From: an uncultured Clostridia bacterium
GTDB lineage: Bacteria; Bacillota; Clostridia; Christensenellales; DTU072
Assembly (NCBI GenBank): GCA_946621465.1
Contig: CAMOOO010000002.1
Location: 186,001 to 250,000 of the forward strand
Direction of reading: 5' to 3'
DNA length: 64,000 bases
The notes under the pieces: generated by a model
What the model was told of the DNA's origin: nothing
What the model saw: the letters and a program-made list of their open reading frames with translations, nothing else
The model's database searches: none
Part shown: positions 47,620 to 55,275 of the stretch, one piece after another
How positions within the stretch are numbered: position 1 is the first letter of the stretch
Layout of the letters: each line of letters starts with the position of its first letter
Translations under genes and position numbers: made by a program

Positions 47620-48309
47620 TTACATTCCGCCGTCTACGGATAGTATCTGTCCTGTGATATAAGACGCTTTTTCCGACGTCAAAAAATACGCCGCTTCCGC
47701 CACTTCTTCCGGCGTGCCTATTCTCCCGAGGGCGAGGCTCTGACAAAAATCTTTTTTATCTTCTTCGGAAAACATTTTATTCATCGGCGTGTCAATAAAA
47801 CCGAGACACAGTGCGTTGCACCGAACACCGGAAAGCCCCCATTCTTTGGCGATTGCCTTCGTAAAAGCGATCATGCCGCCTTTGGTCGCCGAGTACGTTA
47901 CCTCGCACGATCCTCCCTCTCTCCCCCATATGGAAGTTATGTTGAGTACGTTCCCGTTTTTATTAAAGAGCATATTTTTTCCTACCGCTCTGGTTATTTC
48001 CATTGCGGAAAGAAGATTGATAGTAAATATCTTTTCATCGTCGTCTATTGTTCCATCGGTAAAAAGGCCGTACCTGTCTATCCCGGCATTATTGATAACG
48101 ACGGATATATCGGGATGTTTTTCCGAAAGATACTTAGCCGTCTTTCCTATATCCGCCCGATCGGAAAAATCGGCTCTTATTTTTTCACACTCTATCTCCG
48201 GCTCGTGAGAAAAGTACTGGCCGATGACGTAGTACCCCTCTTGTTGATACTTTTTTGCCAGTGCCTTTCCTATTCCTCCGCTGATACCGCTGATAAAAAC
48301 CTTTTTCAT
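47620..48309 (-). CDS. Short-chain dehydrogenase/reductase (FabG-like)
   Basis: A 229-residue SDR. NAD(P)-binding ISGISGGIGKAL, INNAG, catalytic Ser in ITSIWG and Tyr/Lys in YSATKGG, and the C-terminal SYITGQILSVDGG. These are all typical of 3-oxoacyl-ACP-reductase-like SDRs, similar to YmfI of Bacillus. The start overlaps the upstream stop (ATGA), so it is coupled to the unknown gene. Substrate unknown. Confidence 0.88.
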   Translation of the reverse strand: MKKVFISGISGGIGKALAKKYQQEGYYVIGQYFSHEPEIECEKIRADFSDRADIGKTAKYLSEKHPDISVVINNAGIDRYGLFTDGTIDDDEKIFTINLLSAMEITRAVGKNMLFNKNGNVLNITSIWGREGGSCEVTYSATKGGMIAFTKAIAKEWGLSGVRCNALCLGFIDTPMNKMFSEEDKKDFCQSLALGRIGTPEEVAEAAYFLTSEKASYITGQILSVDGGM

Positions 48310-49487
48310 AGCCTGTTATTTACGATGACGATCTTAAAAACGTCCGGCACTTTATCGACTTCGTCGTAATTTCTCACTTCCGCCGCCAAGAAAAATTCAC
48401 CGCTGAATTTATATAGGTCGAGATATTCCGGGTGTTTAAATATTTTATCTCTGTCCCGGACTACGTAATAACCGTAAGAACCACCTGTAATGGATAATTT
48501 ATCGTATAAAATAATCTTTTTCATGTACTCCGTAGAGACGGCAAGAATGGCGCTTTTCATCGCCTCTAAATCTTCTGCGGAATACATCGTCGTATCTAAA
48601 TAAATCCCGTCCAGTCCGCTCTCGAAATACTTTCTGATGATTGTTTTGAAACTGAGATAGGCAGAAGGACAGGAAAAGTCGATCTGATATTTCCCTTCCA
48701 CGTTCTGCACCAGTTCCCCTTGTGAAAAATAACTGAGAAAATGACTGTTTTTGGCGTATTCCGGACGAAGTCTGAAGATTACTTTACCGTAATTTTCCCG
48801 TAAAAAGTTCACTTTTTTCAGTTCGTCGCAGTTTTGAATGATAATACCCTCTTTTTCTCTGTCGGAAAGGGAATAAAGGTCTTCCGTCAACTCAAAAACC
48901 TTTCTTTTACGGAAAATTTTAAAGTTTTTTATGTTGACGTAGGACATTTTCTCCATAGAGAAGGGAGTGTTTACCGTATCCAATAAAAAGGTGTTCTTTT
49001 TTTGCCAAACGGTCAGTAATATCCTCTCGTTGATCTTTAAGTCGTAGTTACGGATGTTTACGTTATCGAAAAAATACTTCTGATCCACGTAAAAAGAGAG
49101 CTTCTTTTCAGATTCCATGCCGTACTTTTCATAATCGTTTATGCCGTGGATGCGTTGGTATTTTTCTTTGTAAAGGTTGATGATTATTTTATATTCGTAG
49201 GGGTTTTCTATAGTGAAGTCAATAACGCCGTCCCTCTCGTGAATACGACACCGTATCAAGTATTTGGCTTGAAAAAAGTCCAGCGTGTATTCGCAATCGT
49301 TATTCCTGATGACGTTATTCCCCTGTAAGCCAATGGCGTTGTCGTTATCGAGAACGGTTAAAAAAGGACTGCCGGTATCATGAAGAATAAGCAGATTGTT
49401 ATCGTAATAAAAAAACAATCCGTTTTCGTTCTTTATATAATTCAGCCCGGCGCCTACGTATTTATCGTTCTTGATTAAAATTGCCAT
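48306..49487 (-). CDS. Hypothetical protein downstream of dnaN
   Basis: A 393-residue soluble protein of unknown family. The N-terminal half is beta-rich; the C-terminal half has a SGLDGIYLDTTMY stretch, followed by alternating beta/alpha segments that could be part of a TIM-barrel-like fold as in GH31 relatives, but catalytic motifs are absent. It begins 3 bp after the dnaN stop without a clear ribosome site and overlaps the SDR start by 4 bp (ATGA). The position is where recF is often found; there is no P-loop, so it is not RecF. Confidence 0.7.
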   Translation of the reverse strand: MAILIKNDKYVGAGLNYIKNENGLFFYYDNNLLILHDTGSPFLTVLDNDNAIGLQGNNVIRNNDCEYTLDFFQAKYLIRCRIHERDGVIDFTIENPYEYKIIINLYKEKYQRIHGINDYEKYGMESEKKLSFYVDQKYFFDNVNIRNYDLKINERILLTVWQKKNTFLLDTVNTPFSMEKMSYVNIKNFKIFRKRKVFELTEDLYSLSDREKEGIIIQNCDELKKVNFLRENYGKVIFRLRPEYAKNSHFLSYFSQGELVQNVEGKYQIDFSCPSAYLSFKTIIRKYFESGLDGIYLDTTMYSAEDLEAMKSAILAVSTEYMKKIILYDKLSITGGSYGYYVVRDRDKIFKHPEYLDLYKFSGEFFLAAEVRNYDEVDKVPDVFKIVIVNNRL

Positions 49488-49490
49488 TTT

Positions 49491-50594
49491 TTACACGATT
49501 CTGACAGGGAGAATGATGCAACGGTACTCATCCCCTTCCAAACGGGAAACGAGGATTGGTCTTGTTGCACTCTCGATCTGGATTTTTACGTAATCCTCTT
49601 TAATGCGGGAGAGAGCTTCTTGTAAAAATTTATTATTTAATCCGATCTTTACCTCTTCTCCGTTGCTCTTACAGTCGACGTTCTCGTTGACTTTACCTTT
49701 TTCACTCTCGGAGAACACGTTAATCACGTTATTATCGACCGTTATGATGATATTGTTATAAAAATGCTCTCTACTGATGATCCCGGCGCGGTTCAGACAT
49801 TGCTCAAACTCGTCTTTATTGACAATCACTTCCGTACGGATATTTTTCGGTAAACTGGTCTCGTATTTATAAAAATCCCCTTCTACCGTCGTCGTACGTA
49901 CTTTGGTGTGACCTATATCGAAAATAACGGTGTTTCCCGCTCTTTGAATGGTCACGATCTCGTCGCTGTCACTGAGTATTTTGGTGATATCTCCGATGAT
50001 CTTACCTAAAATAATAGCTTTGAAGTTTCCGCCGAAGCCTTCCGGTTTCTTTCTTGCGATACCCACTCTGTATCCGTCTAAGCAAACCGCCTCGCATACG
50101 TCGTTAATAATTTCGATTTTGCAGCTCTTTAAAATAGCTCTGCTATCGTTGACCGCCGCGCAGAAAATACAGCACTCGAAGAGTTCTTTTAAGTCGCTTT
50201 CCTTAATCTTTACGTAATCGGTGCAGTTGTATTCGCCAAGAACGGGGAAGTTTTGAATATCGAAATAATTGATCTCGCTGGAACTTTTATTAAAGGTAAA
50301 GCTCAATTTATTGTTGAGTTGCTTTTCTATCTCTATATTATCCAAAAAGCACAATTTATTTGCATAGTCGTTGAGCATTTTACCGTTGACAACCAGGTTA
50401 CCTTCCGCAAGAACGTCCGCGTGGATTGTTTTTTGAATGTATAACTCCTGATTGTATGCGCTCAGCGTCAAAGTGTCACCGTGTGCGTCCATTCTGATAC
50501 CTTCTAAAATGGGAATGTTTTTGTTCGCAGCCAGGGCCTTACTGACAATATTGGTTGCATTCGCCAAATCGGTTCCGTTACAAGAAAATTTCAT
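49491..50594 (-). CDS. dnaN: DNA polymerase III beta subunit (sliding clamp)
   Basis: A 367-residue clamp protein of normal length. It begins MKFSCNG and shows three-domain clamp features: NIPILEGIRM, then FPVLGEY, CLDGYRVGIA and the C-terminal SRLEGDEYRCIILPVRIV, where the usual MPMRL end is ILPVRIV. A weak AGGTGAGG site precedes the ATG. It is downstream of dnaA with a 192-bp gap holding DnaA boxes. Confidence 0.96.
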   Translation of the reverse strand: MKFSCNGTDLANATNIVSKALAANKNIPILEGIRMDAHGDTLTLSAYNQELYIQKTIHADVLAEGNLVVNGKMLNDYANKLCFLDNIEIEKQLNNKLSFTFNKSSSEINYFDIQNFPVLGEYNCTDYVKIKESDLKELFECCIFCAAVNDSRAILKSCKIEIINDVCEAVCLDGYRVGIARKKPEGFGGNFKAIILGKIIGDITKILSDSDEIVTIQRAGNTVIFDIGHTKVRTTTVEGDFYKYETSLPKNIRTEVIVNKDEFEQCLNRAGIISREHFYNNIIITVDNNVINVFSESEKGKVNENVDCKSNGEEVKIGLNNKFLQEALSRIKEDYVKIQIESATRPILVSRLEGDEYRCIILPVRIV

Positions 50595-50663
50595 TTTTTA
50601 CACCTCACCTAAGTAATATATCTATTTATAATGCGTCTACTATTATAATTATCGCTGTCAAAA

Positions 50664-50776
50664 AGTGGATAACCCTCTATTATTGCCTTTATTTCCGTAG
50701 TTTCATACAAAAAGAAAGAAAATAAAGAAAAAAATTATCAACATTTTTGTGGATAAATATCCACACTCTATCCACT
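50664..50776. other. oriC: Probable oriC: DnaA-box cluster between dnaA and dnaN
   Basis: One perfect box TGTGGATAA (50748-50756), and near matches AGTGGATAA (50664-50672), TTATCAACA (50735-50743), ATATCCACA (50757-50765) and CTATCCACT (50768-50776). Between them is an A-rich stretch (50700-50735) that could unwind. Lies in the dnaA-dnaN gap, a common origin position in Firmicutes. Confidence 0.7.
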
Positions 50777-50786
50777 CTATTTTACC

Positions 50787-52154
50787 TTATCTACAATTCA
50801 GACTGTTCTTTATATCTTCGATCGTTCTCCTTATGTTTTTATCGGTAGAAACCAGGTTGCTTATTTTGTCCCTGGAATACATAATGGTGGTATGATCTCT
50901 CCCACCGAAAATTTGCCCGATCGTGACGAGCGGAAGGTTCAATAATTCGCAAATAAGATACACCGCAACCATTCTCGCTTCGACAATCTCTTTGGTTTTC
51001 TTTTTTCCGATCAGGTCGGAAGAGGGTATATTGAAGTACTCGCTGACCGTGTTTATTATCTTATCGCTGTCGATCTGCTCCGCAGCATCCCTCGTTTGCT
51101 CTTTTAACGCCTCTTTAACCGTTTCTATCGAAGCCTCTTTATGGGTCAGTTGCGAGTACATAAGTACTTTTAAAAGCGCCCCTTCCAGCTCACGAACGTT
51201 GGTATTGACCTTCTCTGCCAGATAGCAAATTACTTCTTCCGAAAGCGTCGCGGACGACCCTTCCAGCTTCTTCATGATAATATTGATCCTTGTTTCGTAC
51301 TCAGGTAGTCCGATATCGGTCGTCATACCCCACATAAACCGCGTCCGGAGCCTCTCTTCTAGGTCGTTTATCTCCTTCGGCGGACGGTCGCTTGATAATA
51401 TAATCTGCTTTCCGTTTTGATATAGATCGTTAAAAATATGGAAAAATACCTCTTGCAGACCGCCTTTTTTCTGCAAAAACTGAATATCGTCCACCATAAG
51501 AACGTCACATTCGGCGTATTTGTGATAAAAATTCCGATAGGAGTCCTTGTCGGTGTTGTATTTGTTTAAGGATGAAAAATATTCGTTACTGAGCCTGTCT
51601 GCCGAAACGTAAATTACGTTTAAAGAGGGATTATGCTCGAATAAATAATTGCCGATGGCGTGCAAAAGGTGGGTTTTTCCCAATCCCACACCGCCGTAAA
51701 GATAAAACGGATTAAGTGAAAGCAGTGCGTCGTTGACTCCGGGGTTTTCCGCAACGGTATGCGCCGTCATCACCGCCATACGGTTACTTAAACCGATAAC
51801 GTAGTTCTCAAACGTGTATTTCTGCACGAAAGGATTGACTTTTTCCTCTTTTTTCTCCTCTTTTTGCGGCGCTTTCGGTAAATTTTCTTTATCTTTTTCG
51901 AGAATGAAAACAAAATCCGTCACGGGCAATTTAAGGTCCTTTACAACGGTCAAAAATAGACCGAGATAGTTAGAATAAAGGGTGGAAGCCGCATTCTCCG
52001 ACGGCACGATAAGAGTCATCTGCTGACCTTCGTAGGAGTATAATTCCGTAGGATAAACCCACAGCATATATTCCGCCGTGGTCATACGCAGACTCATTTC
52101 TAATTTAATTTGTCCGATCAATTCCTCGGCGCTGTATTTCTTTTCTTGTTGCAT
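50787..52154 (-). CDS. dnaA: Chromosomal replication initiator DnaA
   Basis: Replication initiator, 455 residues from the chosen start. Domain I ends about residue 85; a Lys/Glu/Pro linker (about 87-110) is domain II; domain III has Walker A GGVGLGKT (154-161) and Walker B VDDIQF (220-225); domain IV ends with GGRDHTTIMYSRDKI, the DnaA-box-binding signature. I chose the ATG at 52154 (MQQEKKYSAEEL) because the longer frame to 52193 would cover the -10 box. The -10 lies 6 nt upstream with no ribosome site, predicting a leaderless mRNA. Confidence 0.95.
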   Translation of the reverse strand: MQQEKKYSAEELIGQIKLEMSLRMTTAEYMLWVYPTELYSYEGQQMTLIVPSENAASTLYSNYLGLFLTVVKDLKLPVTDFVFILEKDKENLPKAPQKEEKKEEKVNPFVQKYTFENYVIGLSNRMAVMTAHTVAENPGVNDALLSLNPFYLYGGVGLGKTHLLHAIGNYLFEHNPSLNVIYVSADRLSNEYFSSLNKYNTDKDSYRNFYHKYAECDVLMVDDIQFLQKKGGLQEVFFHIFNDLYQNGKQIILSSDRPPKEINDLEERLRTRFMWGMTTDIGLPEYETRINIIMKKLEGSSATLSEEVICYLAEKVNTNVRELEGALLKVLMYSQLTHKEASIETVKEALKEQTRDAAEQIDSDKIINTVSEYFNIPSSDLIGKKKTKEIVEARMVAVYLICELLNLPLVTIGQIFGGRDHTTIMYSRDKISNLVSTDKNIRRTIEDIKNSLNCR

Positions 52155-52160
52155 AAAGTC

Positions 52161-52190
52161 ATTATAACATAAAAAATATATATCTGTAAA
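52161..52190 (-). promoter_or_regulatory. dnaA promoter, leaderless geometry
   Basis: Minus strand: TTTACA (52190-52185), 18-bp spacer, TATAAT (52166-52161), GACTTT, then ATG at 52154. The start of transcription is expected at the A of ATG. Confidence 0.75.
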
Positions 52191-52209
52191 CAATTATTTT
52201 ATATGTGGA

Positions 52210-52224
52210 ACGTACATAGTACGT
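52210..52224. repeat. Short palindrome upstream of the dnaA promoter
   Basis: ACGTAC-ATA-GTACGT, perfect 6-bp arms, about 20 bp upstream of the -35. Its position suits a regulator site; no known factor is recognised. Confidence 0.45.
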
Positions 52225-52378
52225 ATCTTTACACCGATAAAACAGGAATAAATATAAAAAGCCCTGTTTATTCAGTTAAACATAGGTCAAAAAGAAAAAA
52301 ATACCAAATGGCGGATACGTTCTTATATAAAAGATATGCTTTTTTCGAAAGATTTAAAAAAGAAGAGAGTTTATTAAA

Positions 52379-52415
52379 ATGCCGCCGTGAAAAACTCACA
52401 GCGGCATATTTTTTT
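52379..52415 (-). terminator. Intrinsic terminator near the phosphoesterase gene
   Basis: ATGCCGC pairs with GCGGCAT, with inner GTGA/TCAC; T-rich DNA follows on both strands (TTTAATAAA on the minus). It ends the metallophosphoesterase gene. The rest of the 52155-52469 gap holds the dnaA promoter and palindrome and no convincing gene. Confidence 0.7.
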
Positions 52416-52469
52416 CAATAGATTTTCTTTCCTCTCTCTATCTTTAGCCGATTTTTTGTCGGAAAACCG

Positions 52470-53702
52470 TTACAGATAGAGGTAAGACACGTTTACCGAT
52501 TTATCTTTAGATAAAGTTATGACCGTTCCGCCGTTTCTGCCTACTTTATAGCCGCTCCCCATGCCGTTTTTCAGCGAATAAACGAGGTTTACGCCCTCGT
52601 AGGGTGCAAAGAAGCAGTTAAGGTGATCGTGTCCGCAAATTACCGTCTCCGTACCGTTGACTTTCAGATATTTAAAAATACCCTCTTTAATCGGCATTCC
52701 CTTGCCTTTTCCAAGGAAATAGTCGATATATTCGTCCGTCTTGTATTTGTCCGGTATAAAGGCGAATTCTTCGCTACTGACCAGTTCCTCTTTAGAACTG
52801 AACTTCTTTTTGTTGCAACATACGTCCTCGAAGCAGTCGCCGTACGCGCCGGCCTCTTTGTACTGTGCGTTCCATTCCTTTTTGCTCGTATCGTACCCTT
52901 CCATGTAGGCATAATAGTATTCAGCCAAAGGAATATGTACAACTAAGGTTGATTTTGCGTCAGAACCGTAGATTTTGCGCACTTTTTCGACATTTTTTCT
53001 ATACCAAACAATCTGCCTATCCGTCAGCTGATCCCGTCCGGTATCCATCATAAAGAGCGTTTGATAGTGGTTTATCGCGCCGTTATCGTTTTCAACGATA
53101 TTGATAACGTAGTTTCCTACCCTCGTGTCGCCTTCGTTCTCCGGATCGGCTAGATCGGACGGACCCTTTCTCATAACGCAATAATTATTTTTGTCCCCTT
53201 GTTTACCCATCATTACTTCGGCAAGAAAATCTTTATCAATGTTCGACGCTTCGCCGTCGTGATTGCCGAATACCGGCGCCCAGGGAATCTGAAAACTATT
53301 CATAAGCTCCGTCAGCTTGTATACGCTATTATATTCGCTGTCCGCGCAAACAAGATCGCCCGAAAGGGTGATAAGGTCCGGTTTAACCTTCTTAACCAGT
53401 CTCTTTATGTCCCGACGCGCAAGAAACCCGGTAAAAAGTCGATAGTCGTAATCGCTCAAATGGGTGTCTGTTATATTCAATATAACGAAGTCCTCACCCT
53501 TTTTCTTATTGATAGTCACGAAAGTCCTCTCGTCAACTTCCGCGTTTTCATCAAAAGTCTCCTCGCTGGGTGTGCCGAAATGGTTGTTTAAACGTGCTTT
53601 TGCCTTGAAGATAGCCAACGTCCCGTATCCTCCTCCCAAAATAACTGTCAGACAGGCGATAATGATAATAAGCGCCGTCGCCTTCTTTCTTTTCTTAGCC
53701 AT
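52470..53702 (-). CDS. Membrane-anchored metallophosphoesterase
   Basis: A 410-residue calcineurin-like phosphoesterase. An uncleaved signal/anchor lies at residues 8-30. Metal-site motifs: ITDTHLSD, TLSGDLV, FGNHDGE, VVHIPL and GHDHLNCF. It probably acts outside the membrane on a phosphoester or nucleotide; substrate unknown. The insert between about 245 and 330 (Cys-rich CCNKKK, Tyr-rich) is longer than in minimal family members. GAGAGG before the ATG. Confidence 0.85.
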   Translation of the reverse strand: MAKKRKKATALIIIIACLTVILGGGYGTLAIFKAKARLNNHFGTPSEETFDENAEVDERTFVTINKKKGEDFVILNITDTHLSDYDYRLFTGFLARRDIKRLVKKVKPDLITLSGDLVCADSEYNSVYKLTELMNSFQIPWAPVFGNHDGEASNIDKDFLAEVMMGKQGDKNNYCVMRKGPSDLADPENEGDTRVGNYVINIVENDNGAINHYQTLFMMDTGRDQLTDRQIVWYRKNVEKVRKIYGSDAKSTLVVHIPLAEYYYAYMEGYDTSKKEWNAQYKEAGAYGDCFEDVCCNKKKFSSKEELVSSEEFAFIPDKYKTDEYIDYFLGKGKGMPIKEGIFKYLKVNGTETVICGHDHLNCFFAPYEGVNLVYSLKNGMGSGYKVGRNGGTVITLSKDKSVNVSYLYL

Positions 53703-53774
53703 AATTACCTCTCGAAAGTTAATAATTATATAACTCTGTTATATAAAATCCATTTTACCGTAATAAAATACAGT

Positions 53775-54065
53775 TTACAGTTCAAAGTCCATCGCAATCG
53801 AAGACTCTCTTACCGCGTGCATATGTTTTTTTACTACGCTGCAATGATAAGGGTCGTTTTGGTATGTTTCCAATGCCTTCCAGTCGTCCAAAAGCACCTC
53901 TAACATGACGTCGTAGCTGCGCGCGGAGTGGAGTTGGTCAATGTGTACGTTGATCCCCCGTAAAAGCGGCACGTTCCCGTCCATACTCATCAGTACGTCA
54001 CGCGCTTTTTCGCAATTTTCTAAACTTCCATCTTTCAATTTAAAGCAAACGATATGTTTAATCAT
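53775..54065 (-). CDS. Dabb (stress-responsive alpha/beta barrel) protein
   Basis: A 96-residue protein of the Dabb ferredoxin-like family: MIKHIVCFKLKDG start, INVHIDQLHSARSYDVML and an ETYQNDPYH segment, then the common VRESSIAMDFE end. Such proteins form dimers; roles vary. AAGGAG before the ATG. It is preceded by a parS site. Confidence 0.85.
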   Translation of the reverse strand: MIKHIVCFKLKDGSLENCEKARDVLMSMDGNVPLLRGINVHIDQLHSARSYDVMLEVLLDDWKALETYQNDPYHCSVVKKHMHAVRESSIAMDFEL

Positions 54066-54180
54066 AAAAATGCTCCTTTTTTAATGTTTTCGTTAGTTTT
54101 TGTCAATTTTTAAACATATTTACAGTTTTAATATTACAATTTTCTTTCTACCGTTACTCTCTTGGGTAAAAATGTAATGT

Positions 54181-54196
54181 TGTTTCACGTGAAACA
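54181..54196. promoter_or_regulatory. parS centromere site (ParB binding)
   Basis: TGTTTCACGTGAAACA, a perfect 16-bp palindrome identical to the Bacillus-type parS consensus. It lies in the gap between the Dabb and YfcE genes, about 2 kb from dnaA, as expected for origin-proximal parS. parA/parB are not in the window. Confidence 0.95.
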
Positions 54197-54205
54197 AATC
54201 CCGAC

Positions 54206-54739
54206 TCATTTTGGTTGAAAAAACGGCATTTTTTCAAGAATTTCTTTATTTTCCGACCATTTTAAAGAAATTCCGCTCTCGTCAATAGTAATATAGGAAG
54301 GTTTGCACCCGTGACGAGGTAGGTATAAACTGCCGCAATTTGCGATAAAAATGCCGTTTTTACGTACTAATGCGCCAATATGGGTATGTCCGTAGCATAA
54401 AATATCGCCTTCTCCGAGGATGGTTGGGATGTTCCCGATATTGTATTCATCGCCGTGTGTGAAGAAAATACGTCGAGAAAAGGCCTTTATCAGGTGAAAT
54501 TTGCCCTGATAGTCCGTTTCCGGGATGTCGCAACTGCCATAATCGCAGTTTCCTTCGATGGCAACGGGTTTGATCGGAAGTTTCCTCAGTTCCTCTTTGC
54601 AGTCTTCAGAAATACCGTAATGGTACGAAAAATCGCCCAAAATGACCATTTTATCGGCATTTTCGTACCTAAATAGTTCCCCCAATTGTTGGTAATGGTG
54701 TAAAGATCCATGCAGATCGGATACGATCAAATACTTCAT
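54206..54739 (-). CDS. YfcE/MJ0936-family phosphodiesterase
   Basis: A 177-residue calcineurin-like phosphodiesterase. Motifs: IVSDLHGS, ILGDFSYH, IEGNCDYG, FTHGDEYN and YGHTHIG, with ANCGSLYLPR near the end. In this family several members cleave phosphodiesters in vitro with Mn2+. A GAGG stands against the ATG, but the -10 box is only 7 nt upstream, so the leader is absent or too short to use it. Confidence 0.88.
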   Translation of the reverse strand: MKYLIVSDLHGSLHHYQQLGELFRYENADKMVILGDFSYHYGISEDCKEELRKLPIKPVAIEGNCDYGSCDIPETDYQGKFHLIKAFSRRIFFTHGDEYNIGNIPTILGEGDILCYGHTHIGALVRKNGIFIANCGSLYLPRHGCKPSYITIDESGISLKWSENKEILEKMPFFQPK

Positions 54740-54746
54740 CCTCTAT

Positions 54747-54775
54747 ATTATACTACAACATAACCTATTTGTCTA
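54747..54775 (-). promoter_or_regulatory. Promoter of the YfcE gene, near-leaderless
   Basis: Minus strand: TAGACA (54775-54770), 17-bp spacer, TATAAT (54752-54747), then seven bases and ATG. Confidence 0.65.
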
Positions 54776-55217
54776 TATCTAATTGGCGCAGGCAGACGAT
54801 AAATTCCATAATTTGTCCGGTAAATCTCAACTATGCCGAAAATTCACTTTTTTCTCAATTCTTACTTTCTCTGCACAATTAAAAGATATCAAAAAATGAA
54901 CACGCAACGCGAAAAACGCACCTATTTTTTGCGTAAAAAAATCTATATAATAGAACTGTCTTATCAACAAAAAACAGCGATTTTAAATATAAATACGTCC
55001 GTCAATGACCCATAAACGGTACATAATTGAACACATCGGAAAACGGACGATTTTTTCAAAAAATGTTACATTGCGGAATTGTATAATTTTTGCGATTTTT
55101 CTTAAAAAATGATACAATCCGTCCTGTCACCCGAGAAAGGAATATTATTCGTTTTTTCCGGTTGATTTTGCGCTTTTCAAAAAGCAAATAAAAATTGATA
55201 AAATGTCATATTCCGTA
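54776..55217. other. Non-coding AT-rich gap before the giant adhesin gene
   Basis: No convincing gene; short frames here lack ribosome sites and are Lys/Phe/Ile-rich by composition. A possible extra promoter (TTGCGA, 17 bp, TACAAT near 55090-55118) points toward the adhesin. No c-di-GMP riboswitch consensus is seen. Confidence 0.5.
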
Positions 55218-55246
55218 TTGACAAATTGTTATATTATTTATATAAT
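55218..55246 (+). promoter_or_regulatory. Perfect consensus promoter of the giant adhesin gene
   Basis: TTGACA (55218-55223), exactly 17 bp, TATAAT (55241-55246). Both boxes are perfect, so basal expression may be high. Confidence 0.8.
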
Positions 55247-55275
55247 AAAAACAGAAGAGGAAAAATCGCGTTTTT

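Noticed and set aside
52203..52421. 72-codon plus-strand frame upstream of dnaA
   Set aside because: No ribosome site, basic/aromatic composition, and it runs into a terminator hairpin; rpmH, which is often here, is not present.
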